NCBI GenBank assembly: GCA_013398955.1
Contig: VWPU01004574.1
Span: 124,001 to 188,000, forward strand
Direction: 5' to 3'
Source: Callaeas wilsoni
Taxonomy: Eukaryota; Chordata; Aves; Passeriformes; Callaeidae
Length of the DNA: 64,000 nucleotides
Position numbers and translations under genes: made by a program. Positions 34,301 to 49,300 of this stretch are shown piece after piece; position 1 is the stretch's first letter; each line of letters begins with the position of its first letter. The notes beneath the pieces were generated by a model. The model was not told the origin of the DNA. It did no database searches and saw only the letters and a program-made list of their open reading frames with translations.

Positions 34301-37300
34301 GTCTGTGATGGTCATGATGTAGGCAACCACCAATGTGACACTCCTGGAGACACCTGCAAGGCTGCATGGAAAAGGAGGTGCAATACACTGAAGCACTGCT
34401 GTACTTTACCTGTCACAGTTAAAAGCATCACTTCTCAACATCACAGCAAACTGCTGTGTTGCTTGCCGTGAGGAAGAAATATTATAATATTTGAGTTAAA
34501 TGGTTTTGGTGCTGCTTTTTCAAATGCAGCAGAAAAAATCCACATGATCAAGAAAGTGGGTTTTCAGTGGTAATTCATATGGGACTGAAAAGGAAGAAAT
34601 AAGCATGAAGTCTTCACAAAAGAAGGGGGACAGTGCACACATTCTAAGTTAGATTTGGGTTTTAAAAAGGCAGAAGTAAGCCATCCATTTTCTTTCTTCT
34701 GCTTATATAGATCAGAGTAGTGAAATAAGACTGTTTTCTCTCCACCATGAATAAAGGCTGCAATTTCATGAGGCCAAAGTGAACTTTAATTGAACCAATA
34801 AGAGGTACATATGTCTTGTTGCTTGAGTTCCTCTTTCTGCTTTCCACTGCACTATGCAGCTTCAACTCTCAGGATTCCAGTTTCCCCAGACGAAAAGGTG
34901 GGATAGAGTAAGAATCATTCACTATGCCTGGTTGGACAACACGGGACAAACTCAGAACTATTACTATTGTGAGTATAAAAAATGTGTTAGAGTTATAGTT
35001 ACCACAGTAAAAAGAAAGAGTTACCAGACTCTTTCACCATTTTATTTTTCCGAAATACTTCACAAATTTAAATATATGTTTTTAAAAACTCTATCAGGAT
35101 TCAGACTACTTATTCCTGCTTTCCATATGCCAAGACTGACCAAATGGCTGATGCACAGCCCTGTCATGAGTCAATAGCGAAGTGAGGATTTATGCTCAGG
35201 GCCTGTGTACAAGTCCAAGTGTTCAAATCACGAGATGACTCTGATTCCAGATATAGACTCAGCTATGTCCCTTGGACATACAGCACAAAGACCACAACCA
35301 ATAGTAGAGAGCAAGAAAAAACCCAGGGTGGGATTTCTTTTTCTGTTCTTTACGGTCCCAGGAGCATCTCTCCAATCAGGGACTTGCTATTAACAAATGC
35401 AACATTTGAATGCTTCAGCAGTTTAAAGAAAAGAAAGAGGGAAAAAAATCAATTTTTTTCAGACAGGTTTTTTTTAAACAACTCTGAAGTCACCAAAACA
35501 GCTGTAAGAGAAACTAATCAAATTATTAGGATTATGGAAATCACATTTAGAAATACAGCGATTAACATGATGGGAAATAAATAGTATGTCTCCAGCCAAC
35601 ACATTCCTAGTCAAATCAATCCTACAAAAATGTTTGATAAGAGAAGGTCAAGAAGAATTTCTTAGGCTCCTTTCATCTCCAAGCAGCTGCCTACCCCAGA
35701 GACTCAAAAGTCCTAGCATAAAGCTTTAATAGCATTTGCAAATCTTCTGGGGCTTTTTAAATAAAGGGGGCAATTCAGTCAACGAGGATTTTGCTACAGA
35801 GGGGAGATGAACACTAATTTCTTAAAATTATGAACATCCAAATCAAGGTAGAGAAATCCTTGAAAAGTTTTTTTTAGCAAGCAGTATACATACCAGTGAA
35901 CTAAGCAGCCTTCACCTGTGAGCCGGCACTCATGGATAAATTTGATACTCTCTCTGAAATGCCTTGCTCTGAAAACAAAAGCAGAAGGGAGATAAAAGAA
36001 AGTGCTGTATTTAGTAAAATCACTATTTAGAAAGAGAGAAATATATCCGAAAGCTCACTTCATGCTGTTTCTAGAATTTAGAACTGAATACAGGTCTTAC
36101 AAAGTAAAAGTTGTTGTCTGCCCATGGAACACAAAATTCACTTGCATAAGTTATTTGCCACTCTGTCTGAGTAAGAAAAAGGTATTTTAGGCACTACAGT
36201 GTGATAAACTTTATTCTGATGACTGTCAAGTCTGTATTTCAGTTTGTGTTTTGTTCTTCTTTAAAGCAGTGACTTGACCTTACATGTCCTTGTGTGCTCA
36301 GATGTCAGCACAACCACACGAGCAGTTCTCCAGAAATAATGTCTCTCACAAAGAGACACTACCCGCTACCCAAACTTATGCTTAGCTTTAACTCTACCTC
36401 CTCCTTCAAGCCATGTGCTAGGGCATATCTAAACATTAGGACTTTCTTCTTGGCAATGTGAAATCACTCCCTTTTGTCCCTGCTAGGAAAAAATTCTCAA
36501 TTCAAGCCCTGGTTTCTTTAGTTCCTTCCAGTCAGCAGTACCCCTTCTGCCCAGATTCAGAGTGTCAGCCTACAGCCCGCCTGCTTTAAAGCAGCAGAGG
36601 AGAAAATGTAAAGAAGACTCAGTTTGCAAACTTCAGGGTTTATAATCTCATTATCCTTTCCACATGCCCCTTTCATTTTAAGTGGGGCTTAGTGAAGGAT
36701 AGCAAGTGAGCAGCTGTCATCATCTGAGTGAATATGCAGCCCTGCCTCTTTGCATCCCAGTTCCAAGTTGCTCACCCAGTCTTTCCGACTGTGAAGCCTT
36801 TGGTGCTGCCTGCAGTTTACAACAGTTGCAAGCAGCACCTCTTAGTTCAACAGAGCTGGAGTTCACTGGCCTTTGAGTGCTCTTGCAATTCAAGCTCACA
36901 GGCAGTAGCAGTGGGGGCAACACGGGCAGAGGAAAGAGGTTCTTAGGGGGCAGTCATTACCAGGCCTGCTGGCAAGGGCAAACCCGAAAGCACGTTGCGC
37001 TCAACACCCATGAAACACAACGTCCTGTATTCAAGATGTTTCCCCTTTCTGGGTGAATATTATACCACAAGGGTAAAAGAAAAAAAACCTCAGCCCAGCA
37101 CCAGCAGCCACACAAAAATCAGGAATACCCACATAAAAGGAAGCTTCCCTTCCTGCCTAACAGTGCAGCTGCTGATGCTGTAAACACTCATGACCTGGAG
37201 GACAACACTGATGCAACAGAGTGTCACTGCCTGCAGAACTTCCAAAGGCAATGATATCTAACTGGAATAAACAAAAAGAAGATCCCAAAGCCCAGGAGTC

Positions 37301-40300
37301 CCTAACCAAGTCAGTTCCTGCATCACTGGATACAATGTGGAAAACACAGCTAGAGAAGACCTGAGCAACTTATTTGGAAAATCTCAAGGCACAATGCAAT
37401 CCCAAGCTTTAGGCCAGCATGTCAACTCAGGGTTTTGTATTTCTCAAGGAACTGATGAAGTATGTGGGATAAGTGAAGACAAAGCCTTACAAATGCATGT
37501 GTACTGGGACTGCCACACCAAACCACTGTCACTGGCTGAGCTCTAACAAATCATGGTGCTCAGGTCTGCCAGGGGCATAAATGAACTTAGAAGACAAATG
37601 AAATCTCTGGCTATGTGTGCAAGTGGCTTTGCTATTGCACAATGAAGAAGAGCTTAGCTGAGACTGAAAGCATTTACTCAGATGCACGTTGGTTAGGTCT
37701 GTATTGACAACATCCTGATCTTCTCATCTTTTCTCTTTCTCTCTAGAAAATCTGGTCAGAAGAGCAGCTTCATGCACCAGTGAATTCATTTCAATGGTCT
37801 AGCACAAGTTTTGGTAAGACACTTCCAACGCTGGTTTGAGAAATATCTGTGACTGAGCATAACACCTTTGCAAGGTACTAAACATCGTGAACTCCGTTCA
37901 CCCGGTTTTCTTCACCCTTCCTTACTGCTGATGCTCAGTCTGCTGATGCACTTTTGAGTGTGTTTACAGGCATTTATGAAAATGAGAAGAGAAACAGTCA
38001 CATCTAGATTTAGTGCTGCTCTGTAGAACCCTGGTCCCTCGTAAATTTGAGTCAGAGAAAAGGAGGTATGCACTCCTCCACAACCCTAGGGCATCAGGGT
38101 CTCTTCTGCAGCCGGCAGACACAGCTGCCTAAACTGTGTAGTTGTAGTAAAATCATGTTTAGATGAAAACTAAGATTGAGGACCAGTTAGCTGTGTAGCA
38201 AGTGCCAGACACAAAGAATGGCAAGTCTTACATTAACCACAAAACAGTTGACTATCATCTCTAACAGGAAAGCACTTGACAAATGTGTTGATTTGCAGCC
38301 CCTTTGTTGGACTCCAGGACAATTTATTACATGATATCTGGATTTTACATCTCCCAGCTGAAAGCTGGGTCCTGAACTGCATCATCTTCACAGTGGGAAA
38401 ACACCACAGGAAGAACCATGAGTACACCACTCCTACCAGGATGTTGTAAAAGTTATCTAAACTTATGCATTAGCACGCTGCATAATTCAAAACTAGACCA
38501 AGAGCAGAGTTATGATACCAGAGCTATATCTTCATTCATCGCTAGTTGGACTTCTACAAATATTTATAAAGGTTAAAAAGACAGCATCCAAGTCAGATAG
38601 GACGAAGCATCTCGATGATTCTTTCCTTTGGTGATGTAAAAGAAAAAAAATCTACCAAAATTTTCTCCTCTTAATAGGTCATCTGGCTTCTGTATCATCA
38701 CCACTAATCACCTGACTGCTGGAGGTTAATTCCTTAGAAACGCGCAGCCAAAGACAATTAACTGGAACAGGGCAGGAAGGGAAGATTTTATTTCTATAGA
38801 ATTAACTTTTTAGTGACAAGTTCTGTAGAAGATGACATTTCTGGAGCAGTTACTGGCCCAAGGTAAAATTCTCACAGACCAGGGAAAACATTGATTTAAC
38901 AGCTAGGAAGTACCTTGAGTCTGAAAAGAAATTGCTTTCTTCCTATGCTTGCTAGGGGCAGAACAAGGGAGTAAAATAAAGCTTTTGAGACACTTTAGTG
39001 AACACCCACATGCTAACAGGGGAATCCCTGCTGTATTTCCCTGGCAACTCATCCCTCTGAGGAAGAGAACTCCACTAAACAAGTTTTCTAGGAGTAAATG
39101 TGCATTATACACACAAGAAACCAAAGGTTTCCTTCAGAAAAACTGAGCTGAAGTGCATTAAGAGATTACAGTCCCAAAATTCAGTGGGTAAAAGGCTTCC
39201 AGCTGGTCCCTGCTGTTGGGAAACAGACAAGAGAGCAGTGTGCACCTGGGTCAGTTGTGCCTGTCAACCACTGCTAAGAGAACACAAGGACCTGCAATAC
39301 AGGATGCTGCTTGGTTAGCTGTTTTTTTCTCCCTGACACCAGCAGAATCCCTCTTTCAGAAGAAGGCAGACACACAAAGATGCTTCAGAGGGACCAATTC
39401 CCTTTCCAGTTCCCTAGCTACCCCTCCCTCCACAGTGGGCACAGGCAGTGTGGTTAATCACTCCTAGATAAGACTGCATCCAGTCCTCACAGGCCGAGCA
39501 AAGACAACTTCCTCTTGCTTTCAGAAGACTGCATGTGCAGAGCAAGCAACGGTGCTGTTTGCGAGCATCACGATTTGATTTTACTTGAAGGCCTGGACTG
39601 TATAAAGCAAAAGAAGAAAAATCGGTTACTCATCAAGTTTTATTTTAAGTGATAGAATGTATCAGTATTAGAAGTAATGACGTTTGCTTGCAACCACCTG
39701 ATACCAAAGCAAGTATTTTAGATGCCTGCAGCGTAACAGAAACAATACTCATGCAAATATTCTTTCTTCTTACTGAAGCCTTAAGAGCCTTGGTACTGCG
39801 CCAGACAGCTCAAGCACAGGAGCTGGTTTCTCAGTATAACTCCTTGATATTTAACAGTGTGGGAATTGTACATTGATTAATGTTCATCATAAATGTCATC
39901 CTTTCTCTTTTCATTCCCGATTGATCTACATCTCTCTTAAAAAAAGGAAGCAGATTTAGAAAATGTTGTCAGAAATGCTACAGACCTCAAAATGCCAATG
40001 AACAATTAATGACACGTGAGATTAGAGGAAAACATTCACATTTGCTTTCCTTCCCAATAAAGAATATTTCTTTAAATTTATTTATTTTTATTCCTTTTAA
40101 ATAGTAAGGCCATGGAAGTTGTCCATGGAGAAGGCAGTTAGCTATCTGCCTTCTCATTACAGACCTGAAATTTAGGGGATTAGGGTGTTTTTTATTGCGG
40201 GTGGGGTGTGGTGCTTTTTTTTTCCCCCCTTCCCCTAAAATCATGACAGAAATGCAGAATGAAAAGGCAAATCATCACACATCAAGTGCCACACTGGAAT

Positions 40301-43300
40301 CTTTCTAGAGTATGAGAAACACATGCTCTAAAAATATCCCCCGAAAGCATGAGCCGGAATATTGCTGTGATACAAGAGAAAAGCAGTGCTGCATTTCCTT
40401 CCGTACCTACCAGGCCTCTTGCCACTACTTGTTTCTCTACCAAGACTTGGTAGCAGGATGTGGCTGAAACCCCCCTCACCTCTCCCCAAAATAAACAGTG
40501 AGCTCTAGAAGAAAGACCTGGTCACCATCCAAGTTCTTTTGTTTTGATTTCTCTTTGGAATCAAGACTTGCTATGCTCAGTTAAAACCACGGGTAGGTCA
40601 ATTAGCATTACGTGAACTTCAGAGAGATGAGAAAGAGCAAGGCTTGGACGCCCTAGCTGCAGTACCTATATCCTCAAGGTAAGAGTCACTGCAGAGCAGA
40701 AAACTCCCTGCCATGCCAGCTTATACTGAGAGCAGCAGTGACTTCTGAGGCAGGGTCAAGAAGTCCAGAGCAGATAGTTGCAGGGCTAGTTTGCACACAG
40801 GGACTTTGTTTGGAAGGCTCACTGTGAGGAATTTATTTCAACCCTTGAGGCACCAGGCTTCAAACCTCTTTTAAATATTTTGTTTTGTTAATGGCTGGAG
40901 ATGGCACTTAAAAAAAAAGAGGAGCCAAACACAAAGATTTACAAACACAGTGGCTAGAATAAACTGGGACTGAATCAGGACCAGACTCACTAAGGAATTC
41001 CCGAAGTTTAAGGGCACAAATGAAGAGTGTTTACATACTGAGCCTCCTACAAACACACACAAAAAGCAGGGTGAAATAAAGTGTTACGGTGTTTTCTTAA
41101 CGGATTAAACCCCACATTTGTGTAATACTCGTAAGAAATCAGAATCAGAGCTTTCAGCAAATTTTCAAATAGGCATCATGGTACCATGGGATTTCTGGGG
41201 TTTTGTGATTTAAAGAATACTTACAAGTTCTGCGAGGGTGAGTCAGCAGCAGGAATGCACAGATACTTCATTCCCTGTGTAAAGAAGCAAAAAGGTATGA
41301 GAAGATAAGATTCAAGTTAAACACATCTATCTAGCACTGCACAAGTCCTGCTCTAGACTGGTGGAATATTAATGATTTTGAGGAAGCAACACCATTATTC
41401 AGACAAGTAGAGATCATCTCTATACAGTCAGATTTTAAAACACTTGCTTTCATACCTTCTTTGTTGCTAAGGCAACAGTATATAGCTTAGTCATGCTTCT
41501 CCCAAGGCTCAAACAGTGAGCTTTTAAAAAAAAGAGCATCTTTACTAAAAAGATCTAAACTTCTTTCTGAAAACATAATTACATTATGTTTTCCTACATT
41601 TCTAGGAAAACAAAGTTGCATCTTCTCCTGCCCTTCCCTTTCTCTCAACAGATGTTATAACCTGAAATTGTGAAATTGTGATTTTGATCTCATACAATCA
41701 TTTTTCTTTACCCAGTTGATAAACTAACCAAAATGTATTTCAAAGAAGAAACATGTTTTTGAGTTTTTGTGGTTTTTTTTTTTTTTTGGAAACCTTCAAG
41801 AAGGACAACCATAAAACATACTTTTCTTTCACAAAGTTAGCCTCTCTTTCTTAGTCAGCTATCATAATAAGTTACAAGATCGATTAGGGAAGTTAGATAA
41901 CCATTTCTGATGCATTAAAAATGTTACTGGATATATTTAAAACAACATATCTATAATCCTACGCTACTGCTTTGCATTGTCAACGCTCATTTCAACTGTC
42001 ATTTTATTTTCAAAGCTTGCTTTGCTCCTATTAAGAACTGTTAAGAAAACACTTCTGAAATCATATTTAGCTGACTTCTCAAATAGGACTTCCAAGAATA
42101 CAACTTCCAGCTCAGACACACAAAATCTACATCGTTCACTGGAACTCTTTTGAATTATCTCAGATGCCGAGTTATGAATTCTTCAGATGCACTTGTGAGG
42201 ATAAGAATTTAAGCAAAAGGGTCATTATAAAATGCACCTTACTTTATCTTTTTGTAACGATGCACACCCCTGTAATAATCCCACATGTTCAACATCACAC
42301 ATGGAAAGTGGCACATTTATGTACAAGAGATCCTTTGCCAACAAGGTGGAACACAACCTGCACCTAACAGGCATTTTATTTGCCAGTGGGGGAGAAGAAG
42401 AGGAATTTTTACTGCTCAAGTATGTGGGTACCTCAGGCAGCATCATCCACAACCTTGGCTTTGCTGGCTCAGAAACCCCTCTTTAGTTCCCCTACACACA
42501 CTTTGTTTCTTCACTCGCCATCTCACAAAGAGCAAGCCCTTTTACAAGAGATCCTGATCCCAGCACCATGACACACCACTGCAAGGTGCACAAACTTCAC
42601 CACCATGTCTGAAAGATTGTGGGGAACCAGGAGGGCTCCACAGCCAAAAGCTGATCCCAAACAGCTTGTACAGACACATTCATCTAGCAAGACAATGTGG
42701 CAGTAATACTTTGATATTGATAGGCTGCTGAGGCAAGGATAATTAATTATATTGACAGATTAATTATGATAATAAGCACTTGTATGGCACATCTGAGAGG
42801 TTTATCTTGGACACTAGTATCACTTCTAGTGAGTCACTCCAGTAAAATGAGGGCCTGTGACCCGAAAGTAAATTTACATGCTATTCTCTCCCCATCACCT
42901 CTAGCAACTCCATACCATTGAAAAACTGAAAACCGAGGGCAGGAGATGGGTTAGCTCTGGAGCGCAGCACATGCCAGAAGGTTCACTCCTCCAGCACACA
43001 CTGACGCAAGTTGTTCTGCAGATTTCAGAACCTATGGCACATGCTGAGTGCTTTTCACAGGCTGAGTGCAGAGGGGCTTTCAGATCATGTTCACTCTAAA
43101 AGCAGAAGTAGCACCAGCACAAATTTAAGACATGCAATGTTCTTTCTTTTTGTCATGGCTGGTTAGTTCCAACTACTGCAAGCAGGCATGAAACCAGCCT
43201 ATGAGAGACCACGCACGGTCCTGAATGGCTCATCCAAAGCCTGATCCTGGACATCTTCAGCACTTACAACTTCCAGTGAAGCCCACAGCACACTTTTCAC

Positions 43301-46300
43301 TACTGTGCTCGGAAATCCTCAGCATCAGCCTTAGCTTTATTAATAAATCTTCTCAGAAAGGAGATGGTTAAAGTTACTGGAATTTGGTATTTTGACTGAT
43401 GCTTATCACTTGTGGTTTTGGAAGGCTGTGGTGATGGACTCCTCCCTGTGAGGAAACAATCACACACTCAACTCAGAAATAGTTAGAGGTGGGATTTCAA
43501 AAGTACTGTGCAGTGACCTAACCCATCTCCCACAAAAATCAACAGTGAAACTCTCAGCAACTTTGAACCAAACACAGTTTGGCCAGAGTTGGTAACTCCT
43601 GAGGATCCCACCCTACCATCTAGTTTTGCTTCTCTTGGTTGAAAAAATAATTACAATAATAGGATCAAATATAATTCATCACAATTGGACACCTGAAATA
43701 CAACACCACCACAAGACTGTATGAGGCAGCTATTCATACATGAGAATCAGGATTTTTTGTGTAGATATTCCTACGTTGATTGCTGGAATTATATTTTCCT
43801 CATACATGCTGTATAGACTTTCTTTTTTTTAAACATATCAGCAATAGGAAGATACTTAATTACTGAACCCTGCTGTTGGTGACTCTTTTTGAAAGAAAAA
43901 CTACCCAGGATCATAATATTTGTATATCTGTGCCCCAAGACACTACTGTCTTTCCTGTACACATACCCTGCAGGTACCATCGAAGAACTGTCCCAAAGGG
44001 ACATTTGAAAGCAGAAGAGTTTATGTCAAGCAAACAAACAGCTACCTACAACATTTAATATAGGGCACTAGCATGCAAGAAAGACAGAAACATCACTATT
44101 TTCTTACCTTGCAGTTTGTTCGCCATTCTCAAACAGCAAAGCATAAAATGTTAGGTGGCAACAATCATTGGAACAGTGACTAAAACAGAGTAAGCTAAAT
44201 CAAAAGACTGTTGGAGCCAGCTTCTTGTGAAAATTTCAACAGGCTCCAAATTGATCCCTAGTCAGCAGTTTCATCAAATAAACCTGAATCCAGCTTCAGA
44301 TGCAATATCCCAGGTTGAACCAAAATTGCATATTAATAAAGATGGAAAGACAGATATAAATTTTATGTCAACCAGATGGAAGACTTTATTTACAACTTTT
44401 TAAATTAAGGATACTTTGTTCCCTAAGAATGACAATTCTGCAAAATTACTCAGTGAAGGAAGGACAGAACAATTCAAAACAGGTATTGTGCCACTTCACC
44501 TACACACACTACATTAGGTGCTATAGAGCAGCTACTCATTACAAAACATGGTATTTATTCGGAACAAGGGGAAAAGCTTGCAAAGCATGATAAAAAGAGA
44601 AACGCTATTTTAAATCCTATACAAAGTAATACATGCCCTTTATTTATTGAATACTCTTGCATATATATTGTTATTCAAACATTTCTTCAGCTGACAGCTA
44701 TGTCAGTCATGCTTTATCTCTCCAAACATGCTTTTCCTCAGAGTACCCAATTAAACAACAATTGATTCAGCCTTTTTAATTACACAGAGTCTATGTATAT
44801 TCTTAGGTAATATAACATCTCAAACATATGGAATGTGTACAGACCCAAGCTCCCAGGGCAATGAGATGCTGAACACAGCATTTTTCTGCTCATCTCAATT
44901 CACTACTACTTTCCACTTGTTACTTTGAAATCACTGCTCACTTTCCTTTCTCCATCTATCACCTTTACCACCAAACACCCCTACCTTCCAACACACACAC
45001 ACATACACACACACACACGACTTTTTGATTATTACTCACACGGTGATCCTAACTGATGCCCACATCAAATAAAAGCAGTGCTTCTATTTCTTTTGGTGTA
45101 TTTAACCTGTTAAAATTGTCCCCAAAAAATCAGTAAAATAAAATATAATTTACTTTTTTGTTTTCTGTTTCAGGAGAGTAACCACCAAAACTAGATTTCT
45201 GTCTTAGGCCCTGAAACTGAGTGCTGCAGTTAAACCGATACAGTGAGAGCTAACAAAACTAGAGCAAGTATTCAGATTTCAAGATTGTCAAAGCTGAAAG
45301 AAGGGAGAGTTAAGTAAAATTTCTAAAAATCACTGTTATTTGAGAAACAATGACAACACCTGTGCAATTTCATCACAGATTCTGGAATTAATAAGTCAGT
45401 TCTGCTGCAGTGAATATCAAGGGATTAAACCAGGTTCAGGTGCATACATATATATGCAGAAGCTTTACACTGCAGTCAATGAGGTATTCATGGAATTGCT
45501 GTCAATATTCAAATTTCTAATTATTTTAGAGGTTGATCTACTAAGGCTGGAAACTGAACAGTTATGTCACATTTGGAAAAGTCAGTAAGACCAAAGAACA
45601 AGACTTTCCCAATATCATTAACTTTTAAAGAAGATAATTAAATCTTTTTTATTAAATCCAGTATTTCGTTCAGTGCTTAGGAACATAACAGTCCAGTATA
45701 AGGAAAACTCTGTTTCTATTCTACTTAAATATAATCTTATTTTAAAAACTCCAACTTCATTTTAACTTAACTTGCAAAAACTGGCATTTGGGGTTTTTTG
45801 GTAGAACTTGTCAAATTTTGCAGTAGCAAAATGACATATCTCTAAGTGGCAAATGGCAGCTAAGGGTCAATGACTGAAAACAAGACCTTTGCAGAACACA
45901 CACAGATTCAATTGTACGATACCAAGAATTATTTCGGCTCCGAACAGGGTAAGGTGCAAAAAGTACTGTGAGATGAATGCAGCACCTATATGGATGGCTG
46001 CTCCTTTGCAATGATCAGAGATATTCTGAAGTCATTGGGAATGATGATCAGTTCGATTACACCCTAAGTTATACTAATATATGTTTTTTATGTGAAAGGA
46101 AACTGTCCAGTGATTTTTATATAAAATGAGCACTCACAAAACAGCGTGTACGAGAATAAGAAGAACTAAAAATGCTACTCAATATTTCACGTTTAGTGGG
46201 TTTTCCAAGTAAGGTTTTTACAGACATTTTTCAGAACATTGTCTCCGCCACTGCTGTACATACATTTCTGAGGTTCTAGTTAGCACTGGAAGCCTGAATC

Positions 46301-49300
46301 TAGAATATTAGATGTTAAAAGGTGAGGAGAGGCAGAAAGAACCTCAAATTACAAAATTTCTGCTCTCCAAGGGCAGGGAGTGGGGGGAAGGGTCCATTAA
46401 AAAAAGTTTTAAAACAGCAGTATTGTATTTTTGGCATTAAACGTCTCCATTTAAATTTATGTAAAGATACCATCAACGATTTCCAAGAAATTTTTTTTAA
46501 ACATAAAACTCTAAATTTATATTTGTGAACCAAGATGCAAATAGAAAACCTCCAGCACCTGGCAAGTTCTTTCAGGTTAGTCAAAAACCATGTGTTAATT
46601 TGAGTCGTCACATCAACAGATGAGGACAGGAGGACTTATTTTTGTTTAGGGGCATTTCAGCAAAAAAGCTAAAGTGGGAAACAGGCGGCACAAAGCTTCC
46701 TCAAGCCAAACCAACGAGAGTTTATAAAGGGTTTTGTCCAGTAATGCACCGAACTGAACCTGCTAAACTGAAAACCGTTCAACCGTTTGTTTGTCCTTTC
46801 AGTTACTTTCTGTAGCAATCACCATTAGTGCTGATTTTATTAATGACTCATAGAAAATGCATTTGTGTTTCAGCCGAGGACAACCACTAATTGACTTTAG
46901 TGAACAACACACTCAGGTTTGGCTTTGAAAAATATTATAAATGAAATTGCAATTACATGAACAATATGAACAGCAGCAAATGGGATGCTCCTGCAATAGA
47001 ATTCATACATTTGATTTGTGCTATCAGGAATAATACAATGTCAGAGTTTTTTACAACGCTGGTTCATAGTTTTCTTAGGAAGTAGTCTCAGTGACACTTC
47101 TGAAGAGCTCCTTAAGGCTGGAATGTGCCAATCACAAATATAAAGTGTCCCGTTAAAACCCTCCTTCCCCATCTCCACTCTATAAAATAAAAAGAGGCAC
47201 ATGTTGAAAAGTTAAGTATTTTATTTTAATTGCACAAAACTGTAGTTTTTATTTCTAATTCTAACCCTGAATTCCAATTCTAACTTGTCTCATATGAAGG
47301 AATTCAGAGAGGGAGAAAATACTAGTGAGTTTCTATTAAATTGTGGTTTATCTCCTTTAGGACATACCAAGAGTATTTACAGGACTTCAGCTGAGAGGAA
47401 GGACTTTGTTAGTCTGCCTTGACTACATATTCAAGCTCCCAGGCATGTCAGGGCATATCTGAGCCCTACCAATCACACTTCATCCCTGAACCCTCAAGGC
47501 AGTCTCTGAATACTAAAATAAAACAATATATCCCAACTGCCTCTTTCTTTAAGGGAATGCTGGAACTGATCACTACACCTCTGGAATACGTTCACATTAC
47601 TTTTTACAAGGGCACATAGTGGCAGGACAAAGGGCAAAGGCTTCAATCTGAAAGAGGGCAAGTTTAGATTAGATACTAGAAATAAATTCTTTACTGCAAG
47701 GGTGATGAGACACTGGGACAGGTTACCCAGAGAAGTTGTGGATTTGCCATTCCTGGAAATGTTTAAGTCCAGGTTGGATGGTCTAGTGGAAGGTGTTCCT
47801 GCCCATCCATGGCAGGGGGTTGGAACTAGACGATCTTTAAGGTCCCAAACCATTCTATGATTCTGTGATTAGAAGTGTGGGTTATTCCACATCATGTCCT
47901 CTGCAGAGTCAGGTCAGAGCACTTGTCCTGTTCTGGTTAACACCATAACCAAGCAATTAGAAACACCAGACGTCTACTGGTCTAAACATCTCTCATGTGA
48001 ACAGCTCACCATTAAAAGCTCCAAAGTCCTCATCCTCTCCTCCCTGCCACCTGCCAGGACAGGAACGTGCTTCCCTCGACACAGCTCGCGTGTGATGAGC
48101 AAGTCAAACTGTGAGTGCATCACCACAGCAGCCTCTGCTAGGGGTACCCCGTCATGAAGGCCTGGCCTGACACACTTTAAAGGCTGCTTTGTGGAAGTCT
48201 GTTGGTGGCTTCTTAGCGGGCTACCAGAGTAATATTTGAAAAATTAGTCAGAGCTCCCAACTTCACAAGCAGAATCAATGCCAGATAGGGCATTCACTAC
48301 TTCAAACTAGAATCGTCTGATGCTGCTACACCTGAAAGAAAAATGGTAGCTGTTTTGCTCAGCATGGTCTTCTGAAACATCTCATGAGGGGAAACCCTTA
48401 CCATGAAAAGACAGTGAAACATCACAGAGGAAAGTTAAGGTTTTTGTTAGAAGAAGTGCTTGTACACTTTCTCTTGAAGTTAGCACGATGGCTGAAAACC
48501 AACAGCTTTTAACACTGGTGATATACAAGTTTAGTGCCCTGGATGGAAACACAACAGTCCAACTTGACTAAATTATTAATTTGTAGAGCTGGTCTTTACA
48601 CAACAGCCATGACCCTGCTACATAATATTAGCAACTCTGATTTTGTAGGTTGTCTTCCCATCTCCCTCTTTAACAGTTCCCGTAAGTGTTTGGTTTGGCT
48701 TTCAATAACAACAGAGCCTGTGCAGAGAACATTTTGCCCAGTTATATCCAGCAAGGCCTTCACTTGTCATGTCATCAAGATGCAATTTTCATACATGAAA
48801 GGCTACCTACAGTTCAAGACTTCTGCATGCTATCCAATATTGCAATGCAGTTTTAACAGATTGGCTGTTTTCACTTCCTGAGCAGCATCTGTCCAGAATA
48901 AACATATGTTGTTGTTTTGTGTTTTAAAATTTTTAAAAAACTACAGCTGATTGGTTTCCCAGTATTTCCCTTTTTAGTTATTTCATGTTAAACAGTGATA
49001 TGCTTCTGAGTCCTGACAAATGCTTTCTGGACTACTGTCTGTGAGAGGGTAGTCCTCAGATAGTAAGGGATGAACAGATCAAGGGCAGCCCTGCTTAGGA
49101 GGACTTGGGGGTGCTGGTGGATGAGCAGCTCAACATTTATTTTTCTGGGCTGCAGCAATATTTGCCTGCAGCCCAGAAAGCCAACAGCATACCAGCAGGG
49201 CGAGGGAGGGGATCCTGCCTCTGGGCTCTGCTCTGCTGAGACCCCACCTGGAACACTGCATCCAGCTCTGGGGCCCCAACACAAGAAGGACATGGACCTG

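Noticed and set aside
39751..39758. Perfect octamer ATGCAAAT in a DUSP22 intron
   Set aside because: An 8-base match is expected about twice in a window this size on two strands; no neighbouring motifs support it. A 7-of-8 match at about 10315 was dropped for the same reason.
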